DNA of 64,000 nucleotides, taken from Onthophagus taurus (taxonomy: Eukaryota > Arthropoda > Insecta > Coleoptera > Scarabaeidae). Location: contig NC_091976.1 in NCBI RefSeq assembly GCF_036711975.1, positions 18,228,001-18,292,000 of the forward strand, written 5' to 3'. The notes under the pieces were generated by a model. It was not told where the DNA came from. It ran no database searches and saw only the letters and a list, made by a program, of their open reading frames with translations. A program made the position numbers and the translations under genes. Shown in pieces: positions 1-13,619 of the stretch. How positions within the stretch are numbered: the stretch's first letter is position 1; every line of letters begins with the position of its first letter.

Positions 1-802
1 TAATTTGGAGGTTGTTTATTATTGAAAATGAAGCGTTGCTGTGTAGCTATTATATTTTTTTAATAACTTCGTTAAAAGTTTCCAACAATATGAGATAAAA
101 AATAGAAATGTTATTAAGAGTAACAAAACGAATGAGGTAGAACACTTAAATATTACAAAGTTAATATGAAATAATTAATAACAGATATTTTTTGCTTTTA
201 TTGATAGTTATTATTAAACTCTGCTAGGTAACAACATTTATTGGTAACAAGGATCCACACCATTTAAGTTAATATGTTTGTGTTCATGGTGTCAAGTCGT
301 GGAATTAATTAAAAATATGCTTTTATCATATCATTATTCGTTAAAACTTTAAAACTGAATGTATATGAGCATTGAAGAAATTTGAGTGATCTCAAGAACG
401 AATTAGGATATCATGATGAAATAAGGAACATTTTAAAGCAAATTTAATGTTTTATATACAGTTTTTTTGTTTTTATGATTTTATGAACCCTACTCTCCGC
501 ATTTGATTAAACGAGATTTTAGATATTGTTTAATTCTTTACCATCTAATAATAAATTAATTGTAATGAAAAATGTATGGTGAGAAGATGATGTACAATAA
601 ACGATATATCAAAAATTTCATGTAGTGTGAATAATATTGGCAATGCTTTAGTACATGTTATGAGGGAACTTATTAAAAAATTACATTAAGAAACACATCT
701 TTTGTTAACTTATATATAACAGTTGTTTTACTCATAAATATCGGCAACTAATGCAAAAATGACAGCAGCTTTTGTGTATCTCGTCTGTTTAAGCAAGAAG
801 TA
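1..802. other. AT-rich DNA without recognised genes
   Basis: I see no open frame, repeat or motif here that I can support. The next element begins at 803. Confidence 0.5.
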
Positions 803-2180
803 TACAGGGTGTTAGGTAAACATGCGGCAAAAATTTAAGGGGTTATTCCTTGGACTATTCAAAGAATATTGTGTCCTATGATAATTTTTGAAAAACCCCT
901 TTGTTTCGAAGATACCGGGCGAACAAAATTTGCGACAACCATATTCGATATTTGTTGAAATTATTAATGTAAATAAAAGTATGGCGTACGTCAATGAGTT
1001 TATCAAGTACCTAAAAACGTCTCATCGATCGCATTTGTTTAGGTTGTGTGACGTTTGGCTGTTTGACGTGTCTTTAACAGTTAGTGTAGTACTTTATTGT
1101 GATTTATACGAACGCCGAGATAACTGACATGTATTTCATGTATGGACTTGCTGATGGCAATTCATCAGAAGCTATGATTGTACATTCAACGATTTCTTGC
1201 AAATCTGCGAAAGCATTCATAGACGTCTTCGTGAAACAGGCTCATTAAAACGAAGTAGAGGGCCAGGAAGATCAATGACTGCAAGAACGGTACAATTGGA
1301 ACAGAATGTGCTGGACATGATAGGGAAAGATCCTGGTAGTTCTACGCGAAGAATTACAAATACTTTGAATGTAAATCATTGAACAGTTTGGAAAATTCTG
1401 AAGGACAATTTGTTGTATCCACTACTACCTGTTGATTTTCCTCCACGTATTGCATTACGTCAATGGATATTGCATCCCGCTATTCCTGACACAGATTTTT
1501 TTTACCGATGAAGCCAGTTTCTCAAGAAATACAACAAGGAATTTCTTTCTAATTGGATCGGTATTTCTACCAGGAAGACTTGCTGGCGTGGTGTATACAT
1601 ATACTTTTTGGCAGAAACGCTGCCTGAGGTTCTGGAGGATGTACCATACGCGAAAAGAATTGCAATGTAGTTTACGCACGATTTCGCACCACCATATTTC
1701 AGTTTGGTTGCTCGTAATTTTTTAACAGCAACATACGGAAGTCGTTGGATTGGTGGACCACACGCATGGCCTACTCGATCCCCAGACATAAACCCCCTGG
1801 ATTATTTTTTCTGAGGATATCTGAAGTCATTAGTTTATGCTACTCCAGTGGAGAATTTTGACGATTTGCGAAATTGGATAATTGCTGGGTGTTAGAAATT
1901 AGAAACGGCCCTGGTGTGTTTGAAAGAGTTCGGCAGTCAATGACGAGAAGATTGAATACTTGTATTCAGGCTGGAGGAAGTCATTTCGAACATTTATTGT
2001 AGATTGAGCAACTTTACATGTACTTTTTAATAATAAAATGTTGTAACTGCCGCAAATTCTATCTTTTGTATCTTCGAAACAAAGGGGGTTTTCAAAAATT
2101 ATCGTGGGATACAATATTCTTAGAGTAGGCTAAGGAATAACCCCTTGAATTTTTGCCGCATGTTTACCTAACACCCTGTA
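803..2180 (+). mobile_element. Tc1/mariner-like DNA transposon with ~110-bp terminal inverted repeats
   Basis: The ends are long inverted repeats: ACAGGGTGTTAGGTAAACAT at the left (from 804) is matched by its reverse complement at the right (to 2179), and the match continues inward for about 110 bases with few differences. TA dinucleotides at 801-802 and 2181-2182 fit the TA target duplication of this superfamily. The interior holds a decayed transposase on the + strand. The element is full length (1,378 bp) but inactive. Confidence 0.88.
1127..2000 (+). pseudogene. Degenerate mariner/IS630-type transposase (HTH plus DDE domain)
   Basis: Translation of the + strand in changing frames gives the recognisable parts of an insect Tc1/mariner-type transposase. 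These are an N-terminal helix-turn-helix region (RRLRETGSLKRSRGPGR near 1218-1280, then a second helix block with STRRITNTLNVNH to 1380), the first catalytic aspartate in FTDEASF (about 1500-1520), and a C-terminal block (WPTRSPDINPLDYFF at about 1769-1812) holding the last acidic residue. There is a stop at 1381 (NH*TVW), at least two frameshifts and a stop after DYFF, so the copy is dead. The family assignment rests on motif order and on its position inside the inverted repeats at 803 and 2180. It cannot produce a transposase itself, although its ends could still be bound by one supplied from elsewhere. Confidence 0.8.
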
Positions 2181-2182
2181 TA

Positions 2183-3560
2183 AAGGATGAATTATTAATT
2201 ATCATGTTCACGGAGAATAATTTTATTCATACAAAAAATATTAGTATTTATTCTAGGTGAACTCCTTTACTTAGAATGTCATTCATAGATGTCCAGCCAA
2301 GTTTTCCTTCTCCAACATGTCCTTATAGTTTTTGAGCACAACCCTTACATGTTTGTATAGTTCAGTGAGACATTCTGCTGAATCTCTCACTGATTCGGCG
2401 TATCCTGATGGAATTGATGACACTGAGCCCACTATATACGTTTCCACAGAGTTTCATTCCCTTAAAGTGAGTCAATGCCGTGTGGTTTGCCGATAGTCAC
2501 CTGGAATAGTATTGGTTTGTATTGACATGTGTGTAGAATTTTAGTTATGTTTGCCTTCGTCAGCAATATCGTGGTGTATCTTAGCTTTGTAGTCAAACTC
2601 CTCTCATCAGTGAGACCAGACCTGTTCTCAGGGTCCAACAAGATCCAGAGATATTTTAGCTATGTAGTTATCTTTCTTCGACGTCTAAACCATCCTTGAC
2701 GTTTACCAAGTTTATGCAGTATTTTAACCAGCCAGAATTGGTTATGCTATAGCACGAATAATAAGAGGACAAGCATCCAACCAAGAACGTCGAAGTAATC
2801 TACGATGCAATCTTTGCAACCCACTATTTTTATAAAAATATCTAACAGCATCAGGACTTATATTGCTTCGTCCACTAGCGATCTCTAATGAAATAGATCA
2901 ACCTAAACCGTTAGCCCCTTTCAATGAACTAATTACATCACGACTAACTTCTAACGATTTAGCCCATATTTCTCAGAGTACAATAGCGATCAGAGACATT
3001 CAGCACTGGAGCCGGAGAGGTACGTCTCCGTCCAATTACCTATTAGCAATCAGCTAGATTACTTTTACCGAGATTGTTTCGTCATTATTCAACATGGATA
3101 CAATTAGGTCACGCTGAGATGAATAATTTGACCCATCAAGACTACTATTGCCTAAGCGATTGGCAAACTCTGATAAAGTGGATAAGGCTAAGACATCAAC
3201 CACACAAACGTTTCTGCACCGCAGCGTCCGTTACCTATAAAGTAAAGGATCGGATAGTTACGATCCAGATCTATGGGCTAGAGCAGTATAGTTGCAAACG
3301 CAACTATTCAATCTCAGTTAATAGGCTTGCAACACGCACACCTGATACCTCAAGCGAAAGACCAGCCGCTAATCCAGCCATTGCCCGATCATTAAGGTCG
3401 CTAACATTCATCAGTACAACATTCAGAGTACTGGCAGAAATTACCTTAAGTCAACTGTTGGGAATACTTGCAGCCGGTGCTCTATAATCGTACGATCAGT
3501 GCACTGGGCAGAAAGAATATTGCATGATATGCTTAGATAACCCTTAGAAATTCCCACCTA
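2183..3560. other. Unassigned region; possible decayed coding remnant at 2740-3500
   Basis: Between 2860 and 3490 the + strand has unusually few stops for such AT-rich DNA: the frame 2863-3057 is open for 64 codons and another from 3074 for 137 codons. Base composition is also slightly higher in GC than the flanks. No start codon, splice pattern or motif identifies a family. It could be an old gag-like, viral-derived or host exon remnant, or chance. A 64-codon open stretch also exists on the minus strand near 2465-2660. Confidence 0.3.
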
Positions 3561-6500
3561 AAAGTACCTAGGATTTTTATTTTTACTTACATAGTCGCAG
3601 GTGAATATAGTCATCGCATGTAGACTAAGTTTAGAATAAGTGTGGAAAAAGGTAACCAAAAAACTTAGGTGATTTATTCATGAGAACGCTATATAGATAA
3701 GATTTTAACAAGATAATTATTTGGGTTTGCCAGTCCTCAATTAGTTAAATCATAAAACCAAAAATAGTTCAACGGTAGTGGACCTCGCGAGAAACTTATG
3801 AGGTGTCACAACTATCCCTAAGTATTTGATCACCTTTTTGTTTGCACTAATACGGCCATTCAATTTTATTATTAGTTTCCTCAATATTTTTCCTTGAAAC
3901 AGTTTAGGTTGTAGTTAGATTTTAGTTGAAACAAGACAAGTCTAAATACAAAATCTAAATTCCTTAATGAGGCCCAACCTGACCCAACCAATCCTAAAGT
4001 CCAAAAACGAGTCCAGCTGAAAATTATAAATTCAGCTTTATTTCTATTAAACATCATAAATTAGCAACTTATACTCCAATCTCCACCAGTATACCAAGAC
4101 TATTTTTCTGATTTTATTAGACTACAAATAGGCTCATTTTGGTCTTGACATCTATAAAACACCTTTAAAGTCATAGTAACCTTACTTTTCCTTATTAAAT
4201 ACCTTTTTTCAAAGTGCTGTCTTAAATCGATAACTTAAAAGCTAATTACTTCTCAAATCATGTCTTCTCGTTTATTCCGATAAATCCGATGTCGGTTCTT
4301 CAACAGGATTCCACTCAAATCCTTGCATTTGTCTTCGAATTATTGGGATGAGATCAGTTGTTATGGTCAATTAATTCAATTTCCTCTTATATCATATGTA
4401 CTAATCGCTATATTAGTCAAAATCTTGAGATTTTCCTCATTTCTTATTATATTGTACATTAACATGTTGCTCATTTTGTCTCTTTGGCTACAAAATCTAT
4501 CATTCGTCATTTCATACTCTAGAAAGACATGTTCCGATATTTCAATCTGACCATGATAAACGTCAATGCCCCGTTATCATGCATATCATTTATGTTGTTT
4601 CCATTCTATCCTTCACACTAAGATGATCAGAAGTTCTCATCATATGTTCGAGGTCAGCCATCGTTTCTGCCACAAATTCAGTATGATTTCGACATCATCG
4701 CAAACGTTTTCTGTCTTTTGAAATATTACCTGGTTACCATTTAGAGGAATAGTGGTGGCATAGCGAGTCGTAATTTTGCCACCTCGCAGTTAATAACGCA
4801 AGTATCCAAGACACCCCACCGATTGTAAATATCATACTATGATAGTCGGATATTTTCCAAAAAATTCCCACTTCCTTCCTTTTCTGATTCCTGATAACTA
4901 TAGCTCTCTTATAGTTTTTCTACCATAATATCATGCTTCCATAATTTTCAAATCTTAAAAAATAGTAAAAATACTCATGTTGTAACCAACCATTTTAGAG
5001 CACCGCGACAGTTTTGATGCAGTTTTGATGTAATTCAAGTCAACTAGAATATTTCAGCTTTATTTTAAGCAAGTGTTGGTCAGTTTTGATATCATCAGTC
5101 TTTTCGAGTTTCTCGAAATTTTAAATTATCCAGGTCACACAGATCAAATCCCTTCATCAAAATCAACTTGCAACATAATAATTCTTTGAAAAGTGGTACT
5201 AGACCATTTGGTTGTAATATATCTGTACACAATATGATATTCCATGTTTACGAAATCAAGCAAGCATTTTGTAGACTAGATTACGAAATTAATTGTAATC
5301 ATACCTTATTATGATCTAAATAACCTGAAATAATTATTTTTTCTTGGATTGCTTTTTAGGTTATTAAATCTTTTCTATATATATAAAAAGAAGATGAAAA
5401 ATTCTCGATTCAATTAACTTTAACTTCCGGACATGAACTCCCCCACCCTCTTAATTCAATTGTAACCTTAGCTACCGGCGATGCACAATAAAACTTTGAT
5501 AGAATTATTGGCGTCCCCAACTTGGAATATACTGAGAGAGGCAGAAACTTTTCTCTCTTCTCACCACGCGACCCTAACGCAATTAATAACCGCTAACGAT
5601 CTTCGTGATTATCAATTAATCGGCGACCGTCGTTGAAACGTGTGTACGTGCTTGAGTATGGGAAAATGTTTTGCACGGTGACCACAGGCTATAACTATGC
5701 AACGAAGAAATACTTAACACAAAATGTACAGTAACGGAAATTTTTCTCCCCAAAGAAATGTAAATCAAAATTAATACGTCTTCGTTAAAAATTTTGTGAG
5801 AGAAAAATAGATAACTTACCGTGAGAAAAAAATATAATAAAAAAAGGTAAGGGATAGAACCTACCCTTAGGTGCATAAAAAAAGACTAAGTTTTGCATGA
5901 TCTACAACGGGATTTTTTAAGCAAATTCTATCGCGTACCTTCCGGAAGGTAAAAAACTATCACCCCTAGGATATTCAGGGTGTCTAGAATACTTGTGGGA
6001 AAAAGTTACCCCCCAGATTTTTTATTCATCACCGTGATTAAAGACGTTATTTATAATACTGTACAATGTAATATGTAAATTAGATCTAACCGAAACTTTG
6101 TGTAGTTAAAAAAAATGTATAAATTGAAAACAATGTATCAGGTTGACATTTTTTTTTAGTTGTTAGTTTTTTCTATTGTGTAACGGTCCCTGGGGTTGAA
6201 ATAAAAAAAATATTTAATTGCTGTTTAATTTGTATAATGTTATGGGATAAATCAGTTGTTGTTAACGGTTTTTAAATTTTTTTTGCTGTTTTTTTATGTA
6301 ACAGAATATTATATTTTTAATTTAAGAATTGTAATCTTTAATTTGAAATATTAATTGTTACTTAAATGATTAAACCATTTCTGAATTCAAAAATCTTTTA
6401 ATAAATAGGAATTAAGATTTATCAAAAACGAAATCTATTTTTATTTCTACTTAAAGAACTTAATATAACTAATTATCCCCTGTATGATTTGGCATGTGCT

Positions 6501-7380
6501 CAACTTAAAAAAAGGGTTTAAAAAACATTCAAGAAAAAAAAATAAATCATCAAAAATGTCCCCGCATAAAAAAACTGGCCTTTTTTGTGAGCACCTGGGC
6601 ACCCTGACCCTTTATTATTAGGCTAAGTATGCGGGTACAAAGGGGTGAAAAGGTCTGTCGACCGGCAAAGTGCCTGGTAGGAAGCAAAAAAAAGAGGAAG
6701 GTAGATACAAGACGATAAAATAAAAAAACGTCGGGCACGATTTCGCTCTATGTAAATAGTTTTTATGTTGCATCCGGTTCGATTTATTTTTCATCCACAT
6801 CAACCCTTTTTAAAAATCCATTAAACATTCTACATCGGTTTGTGCAGATTTAATTTATGATATAATTATTATTTACGTTCTTAAAAATAATGATATCGTT
6901 TTTAATGATCGATTTGCTTACATTGAAAAGTATATTGAAAGTGACGTGAAAAACATTTTAAAGGGTACTCGGCAAAAACAACGTTTTAATAAAAAAACAT
7001 TGTAATATTTGACAGAATTATTGAATTAGTTACCCCATTGTTTGAAAAACAACCACATCATCGCTCAAGAGTTTCAAAAATGATATTTCCAAACAGCACA
7101 ACTTACAAATGTGTTATTCAGTAACAATTATTAATAATAAATTATTTAGTTATCCAAAATTCTTCGGGCAAAATGGGACAAAATATGCTGCTTTTCAAAG
7201 AGCAGAAAGAAAACGCAATATGTATGATATACAAAATATTAGCTATCCCTGTTTTACAGCGTTAAGTAGAGATGTCCTTATTAATGAAAGAGAACAAAGA
7301 AAGAACAAATTTTTGCTTCCACCCTCAATAGCTTCAAATAAAACCCTCATTAGCTTTTTAACAAATTGTCATTTTTAGCA
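3561..7380. other. AT-rich DNA without recognised genes
   Basis: Scattered short open frames do not look coding. A TATATATATAAAAAG stretch near 5378-5391 precedes a mildly GC-richer block (5420-5640), which could be a promoter but has no linked coding exon that I can find. CAGGGTGTCTAGAA at about 5976 resembles one end of a Tc1/mariner-type element; no partner end was found. Confidence 0.35.
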
Positions 7381-7403
7381 AAACGTTACCAAAACTTACC
7401 TTG

Positions 7404-8515
7404 AAATTTAAATCAATGCAGTTGTCGTAATTATGATATTGAAGAAACGATTTATATACCAATTTAAAGCTGAGACCTTAACCTTTAAAATGATATATAA
7501 TAAGTAATATATTTGATATAAAAAGTTTTCAGATAAGAAGTAAAAAGTAAAACTCTATTTTTGGTTTGAAACGAAAATTGCAATATCAGCTTAAATCAAC
7601 TCGATATTTAAATCAATGCGGTTGCTATGATTATGATATTGAACAAAGGTTTTATATATCAAATTAAAGCTGGGATCTTAACCTTTAAAATGATATATAA
7701 TAAGTGATATATTTGATATCAAAAGTTTTGAGATAAAACGTAAAAAATAAAACTCTATTTTTGGTTTGAATCGAAAATTGCAAAATCACTAACTCATCTC
7801 GAAATTTAAATCAAGGCAGTTACTGTAATTATGATATTGAAGAAACGATTTATATATCTTAATCTTTAAAACGATATATAATAAGTAATATATTTGATAT
7901 AAAAAGTTGTCAGATAAGAAGTAAACAGTAAAACTCTATTTTTAGTTTGAAACGGAAATGACAAAATCAGTTTACACCAACTCGAAATTCAAATCAATGC
8001 TGTTGCTGTGATTATGATATTGAAGAAAGGACTTATATATCAAATTAAAGCTGAGATCTTATTCTTCAAAATGATATATAATAACTGATATACTTGATGT
8101 AAAAAAATTTGAGATAAATAATGAAAAGTAAAACTCTGTTTTTGGTTTAAATCGAAAATTACAAAATCACTTCAACTCAACTCGAAATTTAAATCAATGT
8201 AATTGCTGTGATTATGATATTGAAGAAACGATTCATATATCAAATTAAAGCTGGGATCTTAACCTTTAAAATGATATATAATAAGTGATATATTTGATAT
8301 AAAAAGTTTTGAGATAAGACATAAAAAGTAAAACTCTATTTTTGGTTTGAATCAAAAATTACAAAATCACTAATTCAACTCGAAACTTAAATCAATGCAG
8401 TTACTGTGGTTATGTTATTGAAGAAACGATTTGTATACCAAATTAAAGCTTGGATCTTAACCTTTAAAATGATATGTAGTAAGCAATATATTTGATATAA
8501 AAAGTTTTGAGACAA
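7404..8515. repeat. Tandem array of a ~198-bp unit, about 5.5 copies
   Basis: The landmark AAATCAATGC (or one mismatch) recurs at 7411, 7610, 7808, 7991, 8191 and 8389, giving spacings of 199, 198, 183, 200 and 198. Other landmarks (ATTATGATATTGAA, AATGATATATAATAAG, AAAACTCTATTTTTGGTTTGAA) recur in the same order in each unit. The 183-base unit has lost a short stretch in its centre. The array ends abruptly near 8515. This is a local satellite-like repeat with no coding content. Confidence 0.93.
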
Positions 8516-11500
8516 ATTCAGTATTACAGGCAACTATTAAGCTCATCGAATTATACAAGATAACAGCAATACTGTTAACAGTTTTCTGAAATAAAGTTTT
8601 GGAGCTAAATCGTACAATGAAGTAGAATTTGGATGCCATCTAGAAGTATTGACGGATTTAATTTTTGAATCTACCTATGCAGCTGAGAATAATGTGGAAT
8701 GTGAATATTTGAAAATACATACATGGAAAGTCAGCTAATTTTATATCAACTTGAAACGGGTATCAGATTATGGCGGTTTTGACTAAGTCAAGGTCATCAT
8801 AAAGTAGTTATAAAGTTATAGATTATTTGACTAATTAAGCCGAATTAAGCCGAAGTCGCTTGCGGCCGAGGTTTAATGAGTAAATATACATATATCAACC
8901 TAAAACTTGTCATCACATTATAACGCTTCGGCCTTGACTTTATCAGGTAGAGTAGTAGATTTTTTAACTAATTAAGATAACTAGCAGCAGAGCCTCAGTG
9001 ATCAAGTAAAATGTGAAACTGATTACCATATTCATGAATTTGATTTGACTATCTTGAAAATGTATTGTATCAACAGATTGGTATGAACATTCCATAGAAA
9101 CAAAATTTCAAAAACGTAGGTGCAATGGTACCAAGAAAACAGAGTGTTGCTTAACTAGTAGCGTTTTTAACTCACTGCTTTAAATTAGAACGAGAACTGC
9201 TGGAGATCTACTACTGAAAAATTGGCACAGTCACTTGATTCGAACAAAGTTGCTATTGTGCTGCTTACTCAAATACGTGTCGTGTAAATACTAAAGATGA
9301 GAGAGATGAGAGAGAGATATCATAAAGTTCAAGAAGACTTATGACAGCAATGTTTTTATGCGCATTATTATTCTTAGGTCGTATTTTTTAGAATAATTCA
9401 GAAGATTGAATTCTATCAGGAATGTTTATTAGAAAACGGCATTGAAATTTAAGTAGTTAATGTGTTCTATCTGATGAATATGTATTGTTTTGAGTACTGG
9501 AGTCATTCAGCTACAATTTACAGCCTTCTTAAATGAACTAATGTTTGTTCAAGAATCTCAGGTTGAGTTGAGTTTAGGTACTTTCAAGCCTGAATTTAAA
9601 CTTTGTATACACTGATGAACATTCTGATACAACTTTTCTGTTACGTAAATAAAATAACTGATTAAAATTCTTCTTATTACTTAGTTTACATGGATAGACT
9701 AAACGGTAAAGTAGACGCTTGAGTAGAGAGGAGCATGTTTACACGGTTTAAAGCACCATCGAGAAGATGTTAGAGAGCAGAGAAGTATTAGGACGGTTGG
9801 AATGGTCGAGTTTTTTCTTTTCGCCTTCAAGTTAAAACACAATAATAATATAATAACAACACTATTAATTGGAATATGAAACACGAAAGTCCAAAATTTG
9901 TGGAACTGTATCGTGATCATGAATGTTTATGGAACATAACGAATGTAAATAAGATAATGCAAGTAATGGGAAAGGAGGAATTTTGAGGATTTTGGATTAT
10001 TATTGAGAGATACAAAAAGTAATGAAAAGCGTTAAACCTGGATAATGTACCATGATGTATGTTACGATACATGACAACGAGCCAAATGCTCGTTTCATTG
10101 AACTTTATTGATTTTCTGTCGTCGTATGATTCCGTCATCAAGCATGAAACAGCACCTTCATGATAGAATTAATCTTTAAAGCAATTTATTTAGCAATAGT
10201 AAGTCTTGAAGTAAGGACCAACCAGTTATGGAGAGCTGAGGAAGCACGTGTTATTATAGAAACAGTTTTCACCTATACTACTATTGTTTTATCTAAATCT
10301 GGAAATCTATTGACCAGAATACCAAAAATGGTATTCGTGAGGATAACCTGGTTGCATTAGGTAAGGTTCCAGAGGGAAGAGATCGTCGCAAAGTAGGTAC
10401 CTGCTAGTAGGTATCAAACCATTTCTTATGGGTCTATAGAATGAACAGTTCTACAAAACTTTACTGACTCCTTTTGAACCTTTATGCCCAAGTACAGGTC
10501 ATATCTATAATGAGTAACCCCCATCAAAACAATATTTTTTGTGGAGTTGAGGATCCTAACCCAGAATTAGTCAATAAAGAAGTAAAGGAAAGAGAACTAA
10601 TTACAAGCAAACATAATCGAATGGTACAGAAACAACATTCACAAGAATATTTATAAACTCTAGTGTGCTGAGTAAGCCCAAACATCCAATATCTTAAAAT
10701 GGGAAAGCTGGATAGCCTTAATGTGCTGCCAAATATCCATATCTTCACTAAACATGAATACTCAATGAAGTAACCAAGACAGTGACAAAAAATGAAAATT
10801 GCCCTGAGCTTATTTATTTATAAATTAGAATTAAGAAACGATTCTAACATGAAAGATAAAATATTGTTTTGTGATTATCGAATGATTAGTTGTTTGTACT
10901 AATGAAGTAATCAGCAGGTAATCACTTTAAACATATTCCTTTGTTATTTTATAAATAATTTTATTACCGGAGGATATTTGAAAGTAATAACCCAAACAAA
11001 ATAAATCCATAAAATCTTAAATAATAAATCTTCATTATTCCAATCATCGGCATTTACCGATATCTCGTCATCGCTAAATATAAACTAAACTCTCATTACG
11101 GTTCGATCCGCAATTAGGACACCTTAGAACGTCGTTCTATCAAATTATCGCGGTCCAGAACCGTGTCTAATGTTTAATGCATTAGCCTATCGTCACGGGC
11201 ATCCACGACCCGTCATCCGTCACGTGTCCGGTGAGGCCTCACCAAGTCCCCCCTCAGGTGAAAGACCTCCGCGGAACCCTCAAGACCTATATACGCGCGA
11301 CCATAAATCACCGTAATTAAGCGGACCTTTCATTTTCGCGTTGCCGAAGACCGTTCCTTACAGCAACCAACGTCTTTGCTTGCTTTTTAGTCTTTTTGCA
11401 TTTTATCCCGAAGGAGCGATCATGCGAGTGGCTCGGTTACACCGACATGTCCTCTGACATGTCATCTGACTTCCGAAGATATCTACTGAGAAGACGACGA

Positions 11501-13420
11501 CTGTGCTTTCGTTCGTGACGTGTCAAACCACGTGAAGGTACTTTAACTCACTCGTGATCCATGGTTATCGAGTTTGTATTGAGTAACTTCCGAGATTGTT
11601 TTTAGTGTCTAACCGAATAATCAGTATTTTCTTCGCCACGTTATTGACTTAAACAAAAAATTTCAAACATTTTTGGATCAAAACTGAAGAGAATAGGGAA
11701 TTGAAAAAATTATTATCATTAGGTATTTTTGTGTTTATGATAGTATGTAAATATCGACCTAAAAGTCCGTTCACTTACGAAGATCACTTCGGTAAATGTG
11801 TTTCACCTTTTCAGGGCATCGAGTAATTGCTACGACCGCGACCTCACACCATTCTTGAGGCAGCGTATCTTGTACTGTTCAACACAGTACACAAGAAGGG
11901 AAACTAAAAACGACGACGCCAAGAAATACATTTATGAGTCGCTAATCGTTGACGTCGGAACGACGCTTTGTTGCTTTTTAGAAGACCATCGAGCAGACAA
12001 TGCGAGGGAGTTTTTATTTCCAACCAGAAACGGCTACGTATTCCTTCGACTATTTACCGCGCGCGGTACTCGTGCCAATAAAGCACCGGGCAATAAGGCA
12101 AGTGTGTAATGAATATGAATGTAACATTTGCCGAGCTGGCGTGTTCGACGAAGACCTCGTTATGTAACTGCCTCTTCGTCGCACCTTTCTATAACTTTAC
12201 CTCTGCCATTTCTCCTGTTAATTACCCATTTGTTGACTGTTGGGAGATGGTGAAAGCTAAAGCGTGGGGGTGACGTAAAATCATATAAGAAAACTAACGT
12301 TTCTCTTTTATTATTATTCATACATTTGTTTCAACTTTAAAATAGTAACCAGTTTATCTATTTTACAATGAAACAAAATTTCTAATAAATTAATATTAAA
12401 TATTTAAATATGCCTAAAAATAAAAAAAATCTTATTATCTAAAATATCGTGAAAACTATTTAAAACCATACTTTGGGGTGGACAAATTTATAAAATTTTT
12501 AAAAATTTGGGAAACGTTGAATAAATGAAAGAATGAAGGACAAACATCAATTTAGAAATATTAAAAATAAGTTTTAAAAATATATATAGAATGAATTGAT
12601 TTAAACGCTGATCTGACATGTTTTGCAATCTTGTTGTTGTATCTAGCTGTTGCTTTGTAATTTTTCGCCGAATCATGTTTTTCTTTTTTTGTTTCTTAGG
12701 TTAGTTAGAGCAGCTGTACTAACTAGTACAAGCTGGAACTCGCCTATTTTCTTTTGTATGTTTTTTTTTGTACAATTAAGCCTATTTTCTAATAAAGGCA
12801 TTTATTATTATTTGCAAATGGGGATCGTTAGGTTATATCGTAATACTCGCTACTCCGCAATAACCACTTTTTATTAACCTCAACTCTGGATAAAAATTAC
12901 ATGTGATATTAACACTTATTTTGTACATCTATTTCCAAAAACATGTGATTAATATTGAGAAACAATTGTCAACATATTAAAATTTGTACTGTGTGGTGTT
13001 TATGAATATTCAGTGAATACTGAAAGTCAGTTTTGATACTATCAATCGTTAACAATTTTTTAGAATAACTATTTTTTATAAATTTTTATTAGTACTAACT
13101 CCATTATTAGATCTAGAACTAGAAGCTTTGGAGCTTAACAGTGAATTAAAAAAAAAAGAGGCACGATTCGAATATCATGTTATAAGCTTCTTCGCAAACA
13201 AGTCTGATTATTATTACTATTTTTTTAGTAAAAAAATACCTATCTAACATAGTAATAAAAAAGAAAATCAATGACGCGTTAAAATGCAAAACCAGATGCC
13301 TATTTCACAAAAATTATTATCAAGAAATGACCTTTACAACAATAATACTTCAAAATATGTACTTCTTTTCCAGTTAAAATTAAAAGTAAGCCTTCTATAA
13401 CTGATTGAACAAGTCTATTC
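8516..13420. other. Unassigned DNA including a GC-richer block at 11,040-12,270
   Basis: Most of this stretch is AT-rich with no support for genes. The block 11,040-12,270 stands out for its GC content and CpG. Inside it, a polypyrimidine-CAG acceptor-like site at about 11,800-11,813 leads into a frame open to 12,109 (about 98 codons, no usable ATG), which could be an internal exon. No family was recognised. Short open frames at 10,160-10,360 and 10,474-10,656 look like chance. Confidence 0.3.
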
Positions 13421-13619
13421 ATGCTTATAAATCAGAATTTCTTGTTTTCTGAAATAAAAATCTCAAACATTTCTTCTAAGTCAAATATTTTACAGTTTTT
13501 CTGCTTTGATTTCCGTTTTAGTTCTCGTTTCTATCTTTTTTGTGTTCATTTTCATTATTATTTCAGTTCGAGTCTGTGGTTGTTACCGTTATTAATATAT
13601 CGCGGTGCAAAAATTTTTG

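Noticed and set aside
3074-3487. 137-codon open frame as a host gene
   Set aside because: It has no ATG start (begins at TTG), no splice or promoter context and no recognisable domain. Kept only as an unassigned remnant.
7109-7378. 89-codon frame next to the 198-bp array
   Set aside because: Starts with ATG but has no promoter, signal, domain or codon bias that sets it apart from chance.
7404-8515. Possible CRISPR array
   Set aside because: Units are ~198 bp, contiguous and without unique spacers, in a eukaryotic genome. It is a tandem repeat.
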